Assembly: GCA_934273635.1 (NCBI GenBank)
Contig: CAKQSV010000010.1
Span: forward strand, 1 to 56,255
Source of the DNA: an uncultured Alphaproteobacteria bacterium
Lineage (GTDB): Bacteria; Pseudomonadota; Alphaproteobacteria; RF32; CAG-239
DNA length: 56,255 bases
Direction: 5' to 3'
Shown: piece after piece, positions 30,536 through 38,607 of the stretch
Layout: each line of letters begins with the position of its first letter
Numbering within the stretch: the first letter of the stretch is position 1
Notes under the pieces: generated by a model
Databases searched by the model: none
What the model was told of the DNA's origin: nothing
Seen by the model: the letters and a program-made list of their open reading frames with translations, nothing else
Translations under genes and position numbers: made by a program

Positions 30536-31645
30536 TCAACAAATTTTAGAAATAAGGTAGTTGACGTCGCTTTCGCTCAGTTCTTCATCGGCGTTGCCGA
30601 CCGACAGAATACGCTCAATCACTTTGTGAACAAAGGTGTCTTTGGCGTTTTTGCCGCAATCAAAACGAACATCGCGGATAACGTTTAAGGCACTGAACAC
30701 CGCCGGAAACATCGACTTGGGGATGAAAGCCTTGCGCAACAGGTTGCGGATGACAAAGTCTGCCTGACTGTTAAACAAAATTTTGCGAACCTCAATCAGC
30801 GGGGTGTTAGACAGGTAGACCATGGCATATTCAAAAAATTTGAGGTCGCCCATGCAAATGGAGCGGACAACCAAAGACGGTGTCAGCCGGTCAGATTTGT
30901 AGAGTTGGCGAACCAAATCGTCAATCTGTTTGTCGGAGCTGAAGTCCTCGGAGATTTTCAGCGTGGTTTTTTCTTTAACCTGCTCAACCAGGTCGCTGGC
31001 GATGTTTTCAGGCAAATCGTGCACCAAAATCAGACGTTTTTTCAACTCATCGGAAAGGGAATCCATTACCTTAGAGATAATGTGCGCCGGCAATTGTGCA
31101 CGGTAAACTAATTTTTCTTTAATGTTGTCGCTGTTTTTATACTTGCTGACAATGTTTTCATAAGTGCGGTCGGCAATGTTGGCGCTCTCGTTAGAAATGA
31201 GGGTGCTGACAACTTCTTCAGGGCATTTTTCGCTGATGATTTGCGAGATGTCTTCAGACAAATTGGGACGGCTGGCAACGGCTTTTTGCTTGTTGATGTT
31301 TTGGCTTTCCAAAATGCTGATTAAATCTTCAGTCTTAAGGTCGTTATAGAACTTGATAAACGGCACCGAAACGGTTTCGGTATCGGAGATAATTTGGGTG
31401 ACAATATCGCGCGGCAGGTTGCGGCTGTTTTTGATACTCTCGGCCAAAACCTCGCGAACTTTGACCTCAACATCGTGCAACATAATGCGGAAAATATCTT
31501 CCGCCAGTTGAACGCCTTTGTTTGAAAGCTCACCCTGCGAGGTGTAGTAGTGCGCAATCTTTTTGATGGTTGTGCTCTTAGCGTCAACGGATTGACCTTT
31601 TGCCAGAGAAGCAACATCCTGCTTTGTTAAAAGTAAATCGTTCAT
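30536..31645 (-). CDS. DUF2336 family HEAT-like repeat protein
   Basis: 369 residues, almost entirely helical. Repeating units of the type DIVTQIISDTETVSVPFIKFY and LPAHIISKVMDSLSDELKKRLI are spaced about 35-45 residues apart, as in the alphaproteobacterial DUF2336 family. The function of that family is not established, although some members are tied to motility or cell-cycle signalling. It is upstream of the HD-GYP gene on the same strand, which suggests a link with c-di-GMP control. Confidence 0.8.
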   Translation of the reverse strand: MNDLLLTKQDVASLAKGQSVDAKSTTIKKIAHYYTSQGELSNKGVQLAEDIFRIMLHDVEVKVREVLAESIKNSRNLPRDIVTQIISDTETVSVPFIKFYNDLKTEDLISILESQNINKQKAVASRPNLSEDISQIISEKCPEEVVSTLISNESANIADRTYENIVSKYKNSDNIKEKLVYRAQLPAHIISKVMDSLSDELKKRLILVHDLPENIASDLVEQVKEKTTLKISEDFSSDKQIDDLVRQLYKSDRLTPSLVVRSICMGDLKFFEYAMVYLSNTPLIEVRKILFNSQADFVIRNLLRKAFIPKSMFPAVFSALNVIRDVRFDCGKNAKDTFVHKVIERILSVGNADEELSESDVNYLISKIC

Positions 31646-31731
31646 TGTCCAAAACCCTGTTTTACAAGTGTACCTATAATCTATATCATATAATATATTT
31701 TATGCAAATAAGTTTTACAATTTTGTTAAAT

Positions 31732-32649
31732 TTAAAATTTATTTTTTTGAGGCAGTTTGAGCGGCGATAATTCCGCCTCGTCAAGATTGGTCAGCTCATA
31801 AAAGGTTATGGTATAGTCCAGCAAGCCGGCAAAGTTTTGCAGATTGGAATCAAAATACATGGAGTGCGCCACGTTGCGCCCCAAAAACGGTACTTCGCGG
31901 TAGCGCGCTTGCTCTCGCAGCGTTCTGAATTGCTCATAGTTAATGCCGGCATTGATTTTGAGGGCGTGGGCGGACATAGAATCGTATAGGTTGGGGTAGA
32001 TTTTGTAGCGGTAGCTTTTGTCTTCGGTTTCATCAAGCGGCTCTAAGCCCTCGTCGGTATACCACACCAATTCGCGATACAGAGAGTTGGCGAGCTTTGA
32101 GGGGCGGTTGGTGCCCCAGTTGCTCTCGATGGCGGCTTCTCCTACTAAAATTGACGGTGGCACGGTGTCGACTTTGGTTTTGAGCTGTGCCAAAATCAGG
32201 GCATAGCGGCGCTCACCTTTTAAACGGGTGAAAATGTCATATTTGGCGGCTTTATCTTCGATAATTTTGATTTGTTCGGCGGAAAGGTCATGAGAGGCAT
32301 TAAATGCGTCTATCAGTTCCAAAATCTCAATACGCTCCAACTCAATCTCTTGGTTGACTTTGAGAGCCAGCGTCGCCATCATTTGCAAAAACAGGCGGTT
32401 GCGTTTTTGCGGGTTTTTGATTTGGTCAAAGTCGGTTGGTAAAGTCTCTGCAAAAATCGGCGGGTATTGCCAATCGGGCATATAAATATAGTCGCGGTAG
32501 TTGTAGTCGTTGTAGACTTTTTCAAGCTGCGACATCGAGGCATGATTGAGGTAAATGCCGTCGTAACGGATGTCAATTGTGGGTTTGGCGTTAGCGGTTT
32601 GACACCATAAAACCGCACCCAGTAAATATGCAAAAAACTTTACGGTCAT
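31732..32649 (-). CDS. Bax-like peptidoglycan glucosaminidase
   Basis: 305 residues. Signal peptide ending TANA. The core VPPSILVGEAAIESNWGTNRPSKLANSLYRELVWY matches the Bax/GH73-type glucosaminidase motif with Glu in AIESNWG as the likely catalytic acid. The RYKIYPNLYDSMSAHALKIN segment also fits. It is expected to act on the cell wall in the periplasm. The ATG overlaps the nfuA stop (ATGA). Confidence 0.85.
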   Translation of the reverse strand: MTVKFFAYLLGAVLWCQTANAKPTIDIRYDGIYLNHASMSQLEKVYNDYNYRDYIYMPDWQYPPIFAETLPTDFDQIKNPQKRNRLFLQMMATLALKVNQEIELERIEILELIDAFNASHDLSAEQIKIIEDKAAKYDIFTRLKGERRYALILAQLKTKVDTVPPSILVGEAAIESNWGTNRPSKLANSLYRELVWYTDEGLEPLDETEDKSYRYKIYPNLYDSMSAHALKINAGINYEQFRTLREQARYREVPFLGRNVAHSMYFDSNLQNFAGLLDYTITFYELTNLDEAELSPLKLPQKNKF

Positions 32650-33191
32650 GATTTGTCGCGGATGTTTTGAACGGACTTAACCTCGGGGATGTAGGTTTGC
32701 AAAATGCGCTCGACCCCGTCTTTGAGTGTGCGAGCGGCATAAGGGCAACCCACGCAACTGCCTTGCATTTCAACAAAAACGATGCCGTTTTCAAAAGAGC
32801 AGAATTTTATATCGCCGCCGTCTCGCTGCACCGCCGGACGAATCCTCGCATTAAGCAGACCGATAATCGCGTTGACGACCTCGTCTTCTGAACGAGAGTT
32901 GTCTTTGTTAATAATGATGTCTTCGCCCGAGGTCAAAAAGTCCATAATCTCGGCCAAAATTTGCGGTTTGAGTTGCAACCAGTCGGCGGAAGGCTCTTTG
33001 GTGACGGAAATCATATCCGGCGTGATGAAGATGGAGATAACGCCGCCGAGGTCAAATATGTTTTCAGCCAGAGGGGATTTGCGTAACGATTTGCTGTCGA
33101 CAAATTCGGCACGGTTGTCCGGAAGCAGTTTTTGCGGTGGAAAAAAGTTGAGGACGTTGGCGTCCGGTGTCGGTTGGGTCTCAATAATCAT
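32646..33191 (-). CDS. nfuA: NfuA-type Fe-S cluster carrier
   Basis: 181 residues. An N-terminal Nfu_N domain (about 1-85) and a C-terminal NifU-like domain with CVGC at Cys146/Cys149 that holds a bridging 4Fe-4S cluster between two subunits. It passes Fe-S clusters to client enzymes, which here include hydrogenase and MtaB. It overlaps DUF2333 upstream and bax downstream by 4 bases each. Confidence 0.92.
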   Translation of the reverse strand: MIIETQPTPDANVLNFFPPQKLLPDNRAEFVDSKSLRKSPLAENIFDLGGVISIFITPDMISVTKEPSADWLQLKPQILAEIMDFLTSGEDIIINKDNSRSEDEVVNAIIGLLNARIRPAVQRDGGDIKFCSFENGIVFVEMQGSCVGCPYAARTLKDGVERILQTYIPEVKSVQNIRDKS

Positions 33192-34207
33192 CGTTTTCCC
33201 TCTGGTAAGTTGAAGTGCGGAATTAGGGCGTCTATCAGGTTTTGCGCCTTGAGAATATTGGCATTAAGATAGCTCAGGTGGTTGGGGGCAAACACGCTGT
33301 TAAGCTCGCCGTTGCGGATAATCGCCGGTTGGATGGCGCAAGCCTCTTCCAATGCTTTGGTCAGGCTAATCCAATTTTGGTATTGTCCGGCGTTGACGAT
33401 AATGTCTTTGTAGTCTTGCCCAAGGGCGCGAAACAGCATATAATACGCATAAACTTTGCCCTGATTGTAATAGAAAACATCATCGGCCTTAAAGTCAAAA
33501 AAATTGGAACTGTTTTCGCGGATGGAGGCGGCAAGTTGGCGACTGCTTTGCGCCAGATTAACTTTGCTTTTTTTCAGCATATAAGCCAAATCAAGCGGGT
33601 TTTTGTAAAACACGTTTTGACCGCTTATCAGGCTCTGATTGTATTTTATCAGTTGGCGGCGGGCTTTGCGGTATTGACTTCCGGCCGAAGGCACGGGTTT
33701 GATTTTGTTGTGCGGGTCAAACATCCAGATGGTGCCGGAATAACGCAGCAAAACCGCGGCTTTGTAAAGTTTGCTGGTGTTTTCTTTGTCGTGAATTGTG
33801 CTGTCAACACGTTTTTCAAACGCAGAGGTGAACTTGGAGATGCCGTTCATCATTCCTAATTGGTAGTTGGGCATATTGTCTAAAATCGAAGCCGGAAAGA
33901 AAAACGGCAGGTTCGGCGTCCAGATTTTGTCGTTGACTTCACGGTTGACTAAATATGAAATCATCTCGACGGTTTGTGATTGATTGGGCGTTCCGTTGCT
34001 GATTTCGGTATCGGTGCTGCGGTCGATGTTGTGGGTCAAAAAAGCGCCTACGGGGTAGTATAAGAGCAGAAAACCCGCAACGCAGATGATGATTATGTCA
34101 AAGCTGACTTCGCTAAAATTTGCAGTACGATTGCGTAAATATTCTTTATATGAATCAAATTTGGCTTTTATAACGGCAAGAAAGGTGATTATTTGGTGAC
34201 GCAACAT
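33188..34207 (-). CDS. DUF2333 family membrane protein
   Basis: 339 residues. One membrane helix near residues 37-58, then a mostly helical periplasmic part. VNREVN-KIWTPNLPFFFPASILDNMPNYQ and KPVPSAGSQYRKARRQLIKYN are signatures of this proteobacterial family of unknown role. It lies between murJ and nfuA with minimal spacing, so it is co-transcribed with them. Confidence 0.85.
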   Translation of the reverse strand: MLRHQIITFLAVIKAKFDSYKEYLRNRTANFSEVSFDIIIICVAGFLLLYYPVGAFLTHNIDRSTDTEISNGTPNQSQTVEMISYLVNREVNDKIWTPNLPFFFPASILDNMPNYQLGMMNGISKFTSAFEKRVDSTIHDKENTSKLYKAAVLLRYSGTIWMFDPHNKIKPVPSAGSQYRKARRQLIKYNQSLISGQNVFYKNPLDLAYMLKKSKVNLAQSSRQLAASIRENSSNFFDFKADDVFYYNQGKVYAYYMLFRALGQDYKDIIVNAGQYQNWISLTKALEEACAIQPAIIRNGELNSVFAPNHLSYLNANILKAQNLIDALIPHFNLPEGKR

Positions 34208-34208
34208 T

Positions 34209-35783
34209 TTATTTTCCTTTTCTTTTTAATAATCCGATAATATCAGACAAGCGTATTGTTCCTGTTAGTTTAGCCATAATAAAGAAACTTGCAACACCCA
34301 AAATGCACAAACCGCCAAAAATCGCCGTTTTGAGCCATACAGACAGGGCGAGCCAATTTAATCGGGCAAGGACGAGTGCTTGCTCCGCGCCATAAAGGCA
34401 GGCAGACATAAACGCCGAGCAGAATATAATCTTGGCAATTTTGATTTTCATCGCGCGGCTAAACTGCCAATAACCTCTTTTTTTGAGACCATGGATATAT
34501 TGTCCCAAAGAAACATAGGCGGCAATAGAGGTGGCGGTGGCAATGCCTATGTGTCCGAATTTTTGCATTAATAACAGGCTGAACAGCAGGTTGGTGGCAA
34601 AAACGACAATACTGTATTTGACCGGCGTTTTAGTGTTGCCGCGGGCAAAAAAGTTTGGGGTTAGGGCTTTGACCAAAACGTAGGCCGGAAGCCCCAGTGA
34701 ATATGCCTGAACCGCCAGTGCGGTCATGGCGGTGTCTTGTGCGGTAAAGCGTCCGCGCTCGAATAAAATGTTGATGACGGGGGCGGCCAAAGTTATCAGT
34801 GCCGCGGCGGCAGGAATCGACAGCAAAGCGCCGTATTCAACGGCTTTGTCCTGCGTGCGCGCGGCTTCAAGCGTGTTTCCGGCTTTGAGCGACTTAGAGA
34901 GAATCGGCAGCAACGCCACGCTGATGGCGGCGCCGACCACGCCCAAGGGGAGCTGTTGCAAGCGGTTGGCGTAATATAGCCAGGAAATAGCGCCCGTGCC
35001 GACCAATGATACTAAAATGGTGTCTACAACCATATTGATTTGATATATGCCCGCGCCTAAAATGCCGGGGGCAATGCGACGGAACAAGGTTTTGATGTCT
35101 TCAAGGCGGAGAATGGCCGCAATGTCAAAGTGAGGGCGGATGGTTATGTTTTGTTTGCGGATGAAGTAGTGCAACCACAAAATTTCAAGAATACCGGCAA
35201 GCGTGATGCCAAAGGCAATGCCGTGCGCAGATGTGGGACCAAGATTGTGAAAAACAAACGCCGAGGCGACCATGGTGAGGTTGAGTATTACCGGTGCGGA
35301 GGCGGGAGCGGCAAATTTGTTAAACGAGTTGAGAATGCCGGACTGAAAAGACACAATCGAGATAAACAGCAAAAACGGAAAAGTAATGCGAGACAAGGTG
35401 ACCGCCAATTCAATTTTACCTTCATCGCCCATGAATCCGGGGGCTAAGACCTCAACCACATAAGGCATAAAAATTTCCATAGCGCCGACAAACAAAGCCA
35501 GAAAAAACGCTAAAATGCTGATGGCGCGCGAGGCAAACAAAATGGCTTTGTCTTGTCCTTCGCTCACCAGTTTTCCCGACAGCATGGGAACAAACGCTGC
35601 CGTAAACGCGCCCTCGGCAAACAGACTGCGGAAAAGATTGGGTAGCTTGAAAGAGACAAAAAACGCATCTGAGACCAGACCAGCGCCCAAAAAGTTGGCG
35701 ATGACCATATCGCGGGCAAAGCCGGTGAAGCGACTGATGAGGGTGAATCCGCCAAATGTGGCGACAGATTTTAGCAAAGACAT
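34209..35783 (-). CDS. murJ: Lipid II flippase MurJ
   Basis: 524 residues with about 14 membrane helices. It belongs to the MviN/MATE-like family. The N-terminus SRFTGFARDMVIANFLGAG-VSDAFFVSFKLPNLFRSLFAEGAF is diagnostic. Moves lipid II across the inner membrane for peptidoglycan assembly. First gene of murJ-DUF2333-nfuA-bax. Confidence 0.96.
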   Translation of the reverse strand: MSLLKSVATFGGFTLISRFTGFARDMVIANFLGAGLVSDAFFVSFKLPNLFRSLFAEGAFTAAFVPMLSGKLVSEGQDKAILFASRAISILAFFLALFVGAMEIFMPYVVEVLAPGFMGDEGKIELAVTLSRITFPFLLFISIVSFQSGILNSFNKFAAPASAPVILNLTMVASAFVFHNLGPTSAHGIAFGITLAGILEILWLHYFIRKQNITIRPHFDIAAILRLEDIKTLFRRIAPGILGAGIYQINMVVDTILVSLVGTGAISWLYYANRLQQLPLGVVGAAISVALLPILSKSLKAGNTLEAARTQDKAVEYGALLSIPAAAALITLAAPVINILFERGRFTAQDTAMTALAVQAYSLGLPAYVLVKALTPNFFARGNTKTPVKYSIVVFATNLLFSLLLMQKFGHIGIATATSIAAYVSLGQYIHGLKKRGYWQFSRAMKIKIAKIIFCSAFMSACLYGAEQALVLARLNWLALSVWLKTAIFGGLCILGVASFFIMAKLTGTIRLSDIIGLLKRKGK

Positions 35784-35900
35784 TGGTTTTTCCGGTTTGT
35801 TGTTAAGGATATTTTATTGATTTTTGAAATACTATAACTTATAAAGGTTAAAAATGTACATTAAAAACCGCTTTTTTGTGATTATTTTAGTGTTTAGGTG

Positions 35901-35929
35901 TTGACATATAGAAAAAATATTGCGATAAT
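35901..35929 (+). promoter_or_regulatory. Promoter of the 35968 gene
   Basis: TTGACA (35901-35906), 17-bp spacer, GATAAT (35924-35929). A standard AGGAG ribosome site then precedes the ATG, unlike the SD-less cassette leaders. Confidence 0.75.
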
Positions 35930-35967
35930 AGACAAAAGAGATACGGAGAATTTTTAGGAGAAGTAAA

Positions 35968-36318
35968 ATGTCTAAGGAAAAAGGAATTTTGACTAAAGAA
36001 AACGCCGAGCGTATTCTTGGGTCTAAAAATGTTAGAGCAATGTTGTCGGTTGTAGGTGCTGACGGTAAAGCGAAAATTTCATATTTGGCAAGCGGGGCAT
36101 ATCGTGTGGCTACGCCGGAGCAGATGAAAGCGGCTCAAAACGGTGGTATTGCTGTTGATTGGGAGTTGATGAAAAATATAGATGATTTGGCCTTGAACGG
36201 TTCGGTGCATGAAGTTAAAGATACCGAAAAAGCGTATGAAGTTACAATGAAAGCAGAGAAAGAGGTTGCTGCACGGAAGCAGGCTTTGAGTATGGCAAAA
36301 GGCAGTGCTGAAAGATAA
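35968..36318 (+). CDS. Small protein of unknown function
   Basis: 116 residues, soluble, Lys- and Ala-rich. An N-terminal KENAERILGSKNVRAML helix, a central ASGAYRVATPEQMKAAQNGGIAVDWELM stretch and a helical, charged C-terminus (KDTEKAYEVTMKAEKEVAARKQAL). Strong promoter, AGGAG ribosome site and its own terminator, so probably well expressed. No family recognised. Confidence 0.75.
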   Translation: MSKEKGILTKENAERILGSKNVRAMLSVVGADGKAKISYLASGAYRVATPEQMKAAQNGGIAVDWELMKNIDDLALNGSVHEVKDTEKAYEVTMKAEKEVAARKQALSMAKGSAER

Positions 36319-36358
36319 TTAAAATTAAGTTATACTTCTCCGCAGCGATGAATCTTTG

Positions 36359-36385
36359 AAACCCAGATTTGATTCTGGGTTTTTT
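36359..36385 (+). terminator. Terminator of the 35968 gene
   Basis: AAACCCAGA (36359-36367) / TCTGGGTTT (36374-36382), then T's. Confidence 0.85.
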
Positions 36386-36455
36386 GTTGCATAAATGTTA
36401 AAAGTAAGCTATCTACTGAAAGTAAGTTATTTTCTTATTGAAAGAGGTTTTTTTG

Positions 36456-37475
36456 ATGACTGACGATACAATAGTTTATGATGTTGTCGGAATCGGCAAT
36501 GCCATTGTTGATGTTTTGGCCAAGGTGGGCGACGGTTTTTTGAGTGAACGCAATCTGCCAAAAGGTGAAATGACTTTGTTGGAGGCGCAGAAGGCCGGTG
36601 AGATTTATGCCGACATTGTGCCGGAGCGTGAAATTTCGGGTGGTTCTGCTGCCAATACGGTGGCGGCGATAGCCTCGCTGGGTGGTACGCCGGCGTTTAT
36701 CGGCAAGGTGCACGATGATGAGTTGGGACAGGAATTTCGCCGCGACATCGGCGCCGCCGGCGTTGACTTTTTTACATCTCCTTTGTTGCAAGGTCCGTCA
36801 ACGGCGCGGAGTATCGTGTTGGTTACTCCTGACGCGCAACGCTCAATGTTCACCTATTTGGGCGCGGCCAAAAATCTGAGTGTTGATGATATTGATGAGA
36901 AAATTATCAGCAGCGCCAAAGTGGTTTATTTGGAGGCTTATTTGTGTGATGACGAAAAGGCTTGCGAGGCGATGATTATGGCTTCAAAACTGGCGCACAA
37001 ATATGGTCGTAAGGTGGCGTTTACACTGTCCGATAAAAGCTGTGTGCTGAGACACCGTGAGTGGTTTTTGAACTTTATTCGCGAAGGCGTGGATATTTTA
37101 TTTGCCAATGAGACTGAGATTATGTCATTGTTTGAGCAAGATGATTTTTATAAGACGCTCGATTTAATTAAGCCTGAAGTGGAAATTGCCGCTATTACGC
37201 GCAGTGAGAAGGGCTCGGTGGTGGTTAATAACCGGATTAAGGTTTTTGTGGAGGCCGAAAAGGTTGACAACGTGGTCGACTCTACCGGTGCGGGTGACGC
37301 TTATGCCGCCGGATTTTTATATGGTTTGACGCAGAATCGCACTTTGGGAACTTGCGCGCTTATCGGAAATATCGCGGCTTCGGAGATTATCTCTCACTAC
37401 GGAGCCCGCGCGGAAGTTTCATTGCGTGGTTTTGTACGCAATAAGTTGAGGGTGTATGGCAAGACCTTATTATAA
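36456..37475 (+). CDS. PfkB family sugar or nucleoside kinase
   Basis: 339 residues from the ATG at 36456, which has AAAGAGG upstream; a TTG six codons earlier is unlikely. N-terminal GIGNAIVDVLA, ISGGSAANTVAA for substrate binding, and STGAGDAYAAGFLYGL with the catalytic Asp near the C-terminus. The layout and N-terminal NAIVD resemble the adenosine-kinase-like branch found in alphaproteobacteria. The exact substrate cannot be set from sequence. Confidence 0.88.
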   Translation: MTDDTIVYDVVGIGNAIVDVLAKVGDGFLSERNLPKGEMTLLEAQKAGEIYADIVPEREISGGSAANTVAAIASLGGTPAFIGKVHDDELGQEFRRDIGAAGVDFFTSPLLQGPSTARSIVLVTPDAQRSMFTYLGAAKNLSVDDIDEKIISSAKVVYLEAYLCDDEKACEAMIMASKLAHKYGRKVAFTLSDKSCVLRHREWFLNFIREGVDILFANETEIMSLFEQDDFYKTLDLIKPEVEIAAITRSEKGSVVVNNRIKVFVEAEKVDNVVDSTGAGDAYAAGFLYGLTQNRTLGTCALIGNIAASEIISHYGARAEVSLRGFVRNKLRVYGKTLL

Positions 37476-37483
37476 AAACCTCT

Positions 37484-37800
37484 AAAACCTCGTCTAATGG
37501 CTCACTGCTAGGAAGTTTTTGAACTTATGTACTGTTTGTGTACACTGCGTTCAAAAATTTCCGTCGTATTGAGCTCATTATCCGAGGTTTTTTTTGTATG
37601 GGGTGTACACTGCGCAACTGTGCAAATGTCGTACTAACCGCATTATCCGAGGTTTTTTTGTATATGGTGAAGTACACCGCGCAACTGGGCGAACGTCGTA
37701 CTAGCCTCGCTATCCGAGTTTTTTGTGTATGGGGTACGCTGCGCTTTTTTCTCTTTCAAATCTTACTATAAACCACATTATCCGAGGTTTTTTCATTTTC
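37484..37800. repeat. Large hairpin with 65-68 bp tandem repeats of its right arm
   Basis: AAAACCTCGTCTAATG near 37490 pairs with CATTATCCGAGGTTTT at 37576, and an inner GGAAGTTTTTGAAC / GTTCAAAAATTTCC pair makes a large stem-loop after the PfkB gene. The right-arm motif ATTATCCGAGGTTTT then recurs at 37641, about 37708 and 37776, with intervals of 65, 67 and 68 bp. The spacers share TGTACACTGCGCAACTG and CGTCGTACTA. Each motif ends in a T tract and could act as part of a terminator series. No coding capacity. Confidence 0.7.
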
Positions 37801-37804
37801 TGAT

Positions 37805-38115
37805 GTCATTGCTTCGTCTGTGTTCCACGGACTCGCAATGACGATGAGTGGGGTAACGCGGCTCGCAATGACGATCGGTGTTAAAAATCGTCACTGCGAG
37901 TTTGGTAACAAACAAAGCAGTCCAGTCCATTGATTTTTGCTATGTTTTTTTTAACTGGATTGCTTCGTCCGTGTTCCACGGTCTCGCAATGACGATGAGT
38001 GGGGGTAACGCGGCTCGCAATGACGTTCGGGGGACATGCTGGATTGCTTCGTCCGTGTTCCACGGACTCGCAATGACGATGAGTGGGGAACGTGCCACAA
38101 GGCGCAATGACAACT
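37805..38115 (+). repeat. Three copies of the dispersed GGATTGC...GCAATGACG repeat
   Basis: Copies begin at about 37809, 37955 and 38039. Each has GGATTGCTTCGTCCGTG, a TTCCACGGACTCGCAATGACG half and GATGAGTGGGG with AACG(C/T). The CCGTG/CACGG arms form a hairpin. A reversed, shorter piece is at 37890-37925. The family also occurs at 338, 572, 1409, 12555 and, degraded, near 13430, 14340, 54600 and 55740. Confidence 0.75.
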
Positions 38116-38132
38116 GAGAAGGGAAAAACAGC

Positions 38133-38489
38133 CTATTCATTGGAGGGGATGCAGTCGCCACTTTTATAGGTATAGCCTGAGTTGCAGCGGGTATAACGAT
38201 AATAACCGGTATTGATTTTGGTGCCGTCGGCTTTTTCTTCAACACACTCCTGATAAGCGCCGGCCGCGTCATTGGGTTTGGAGCTGAGCCCATAAGCCTG
38301 ACAATAGTCAAGATACAAAACTTTGGTTGTATCAAACGGGCAACGGATAGAGCGTCTTCCCTCTTTGTAGGGGAAGATGTAGCCCAATTCTTCGCAAGAA
38401 GGTAATTTTACACAATATTTTGCTGATACGTTCGCGCTAAGCAGGCACAAAAACAATGCGCCGACAAAAATGCGTGATGTTTTATTCAT
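38133..38489 (-). CDS. Secreted Cys-rich protein of unknown function
   Basis: 118 residues from the ATG at 38489, with GAGGTG upstream. Signal peptide ending NVSA. The mature part has eight cysteines in the order YCVKLPSC, RCPFDT, DYCQAYG, ECVEEK, RCNSGY and DCIPS, which suggests disulfides in the periplasm or outside. It shares the C-x-x-x-GY-x-x-P layout with the truncated gene at the right edge of the window. Function unknown. Confidence 0.7.
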   Translation of the reverse strand: MNKTSRIFVGALFLCLLSANVSAKYCVKLPSCEELGYIFPYKEGRRSIRCPFDTTKVLYLDYCQAYGLSSKPNDAAGAYQECVEEKADGTKINTGYYRYTRCNSGYTYKSGDCIPSNE

Positions 38490-38557
38490 AACACACCTCA
38501 AAACTCATAAACCAGATTCAGAATATCATACAAAACTATGAATTTCAACCATAAACG

Positions 38558-38587
38558 AAAAAAGCCCCGATATTTATCGGGGCTTTT
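38558..38587. terminator. Terminator after pheT
   Basis: AAAAGCCCCGA (38560-38570), loop TATTTA, TCGGGGCTTTT (38577-38587). It has A and T flanks on both sides, between the pheT 3' end and the secreted-protein gene. Confidence 0.9.
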
Positions 38588-38607
38588 GATTGTAAGACTG
38601 CGGTTGT

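Noticed and set aside
37570..37790. Regularly spaced short repeats that could suggest a CRISPR array
   Set aside because: Only four degenerate units, spacers that resemble each other, T tracts in the repeats and no cas genes.
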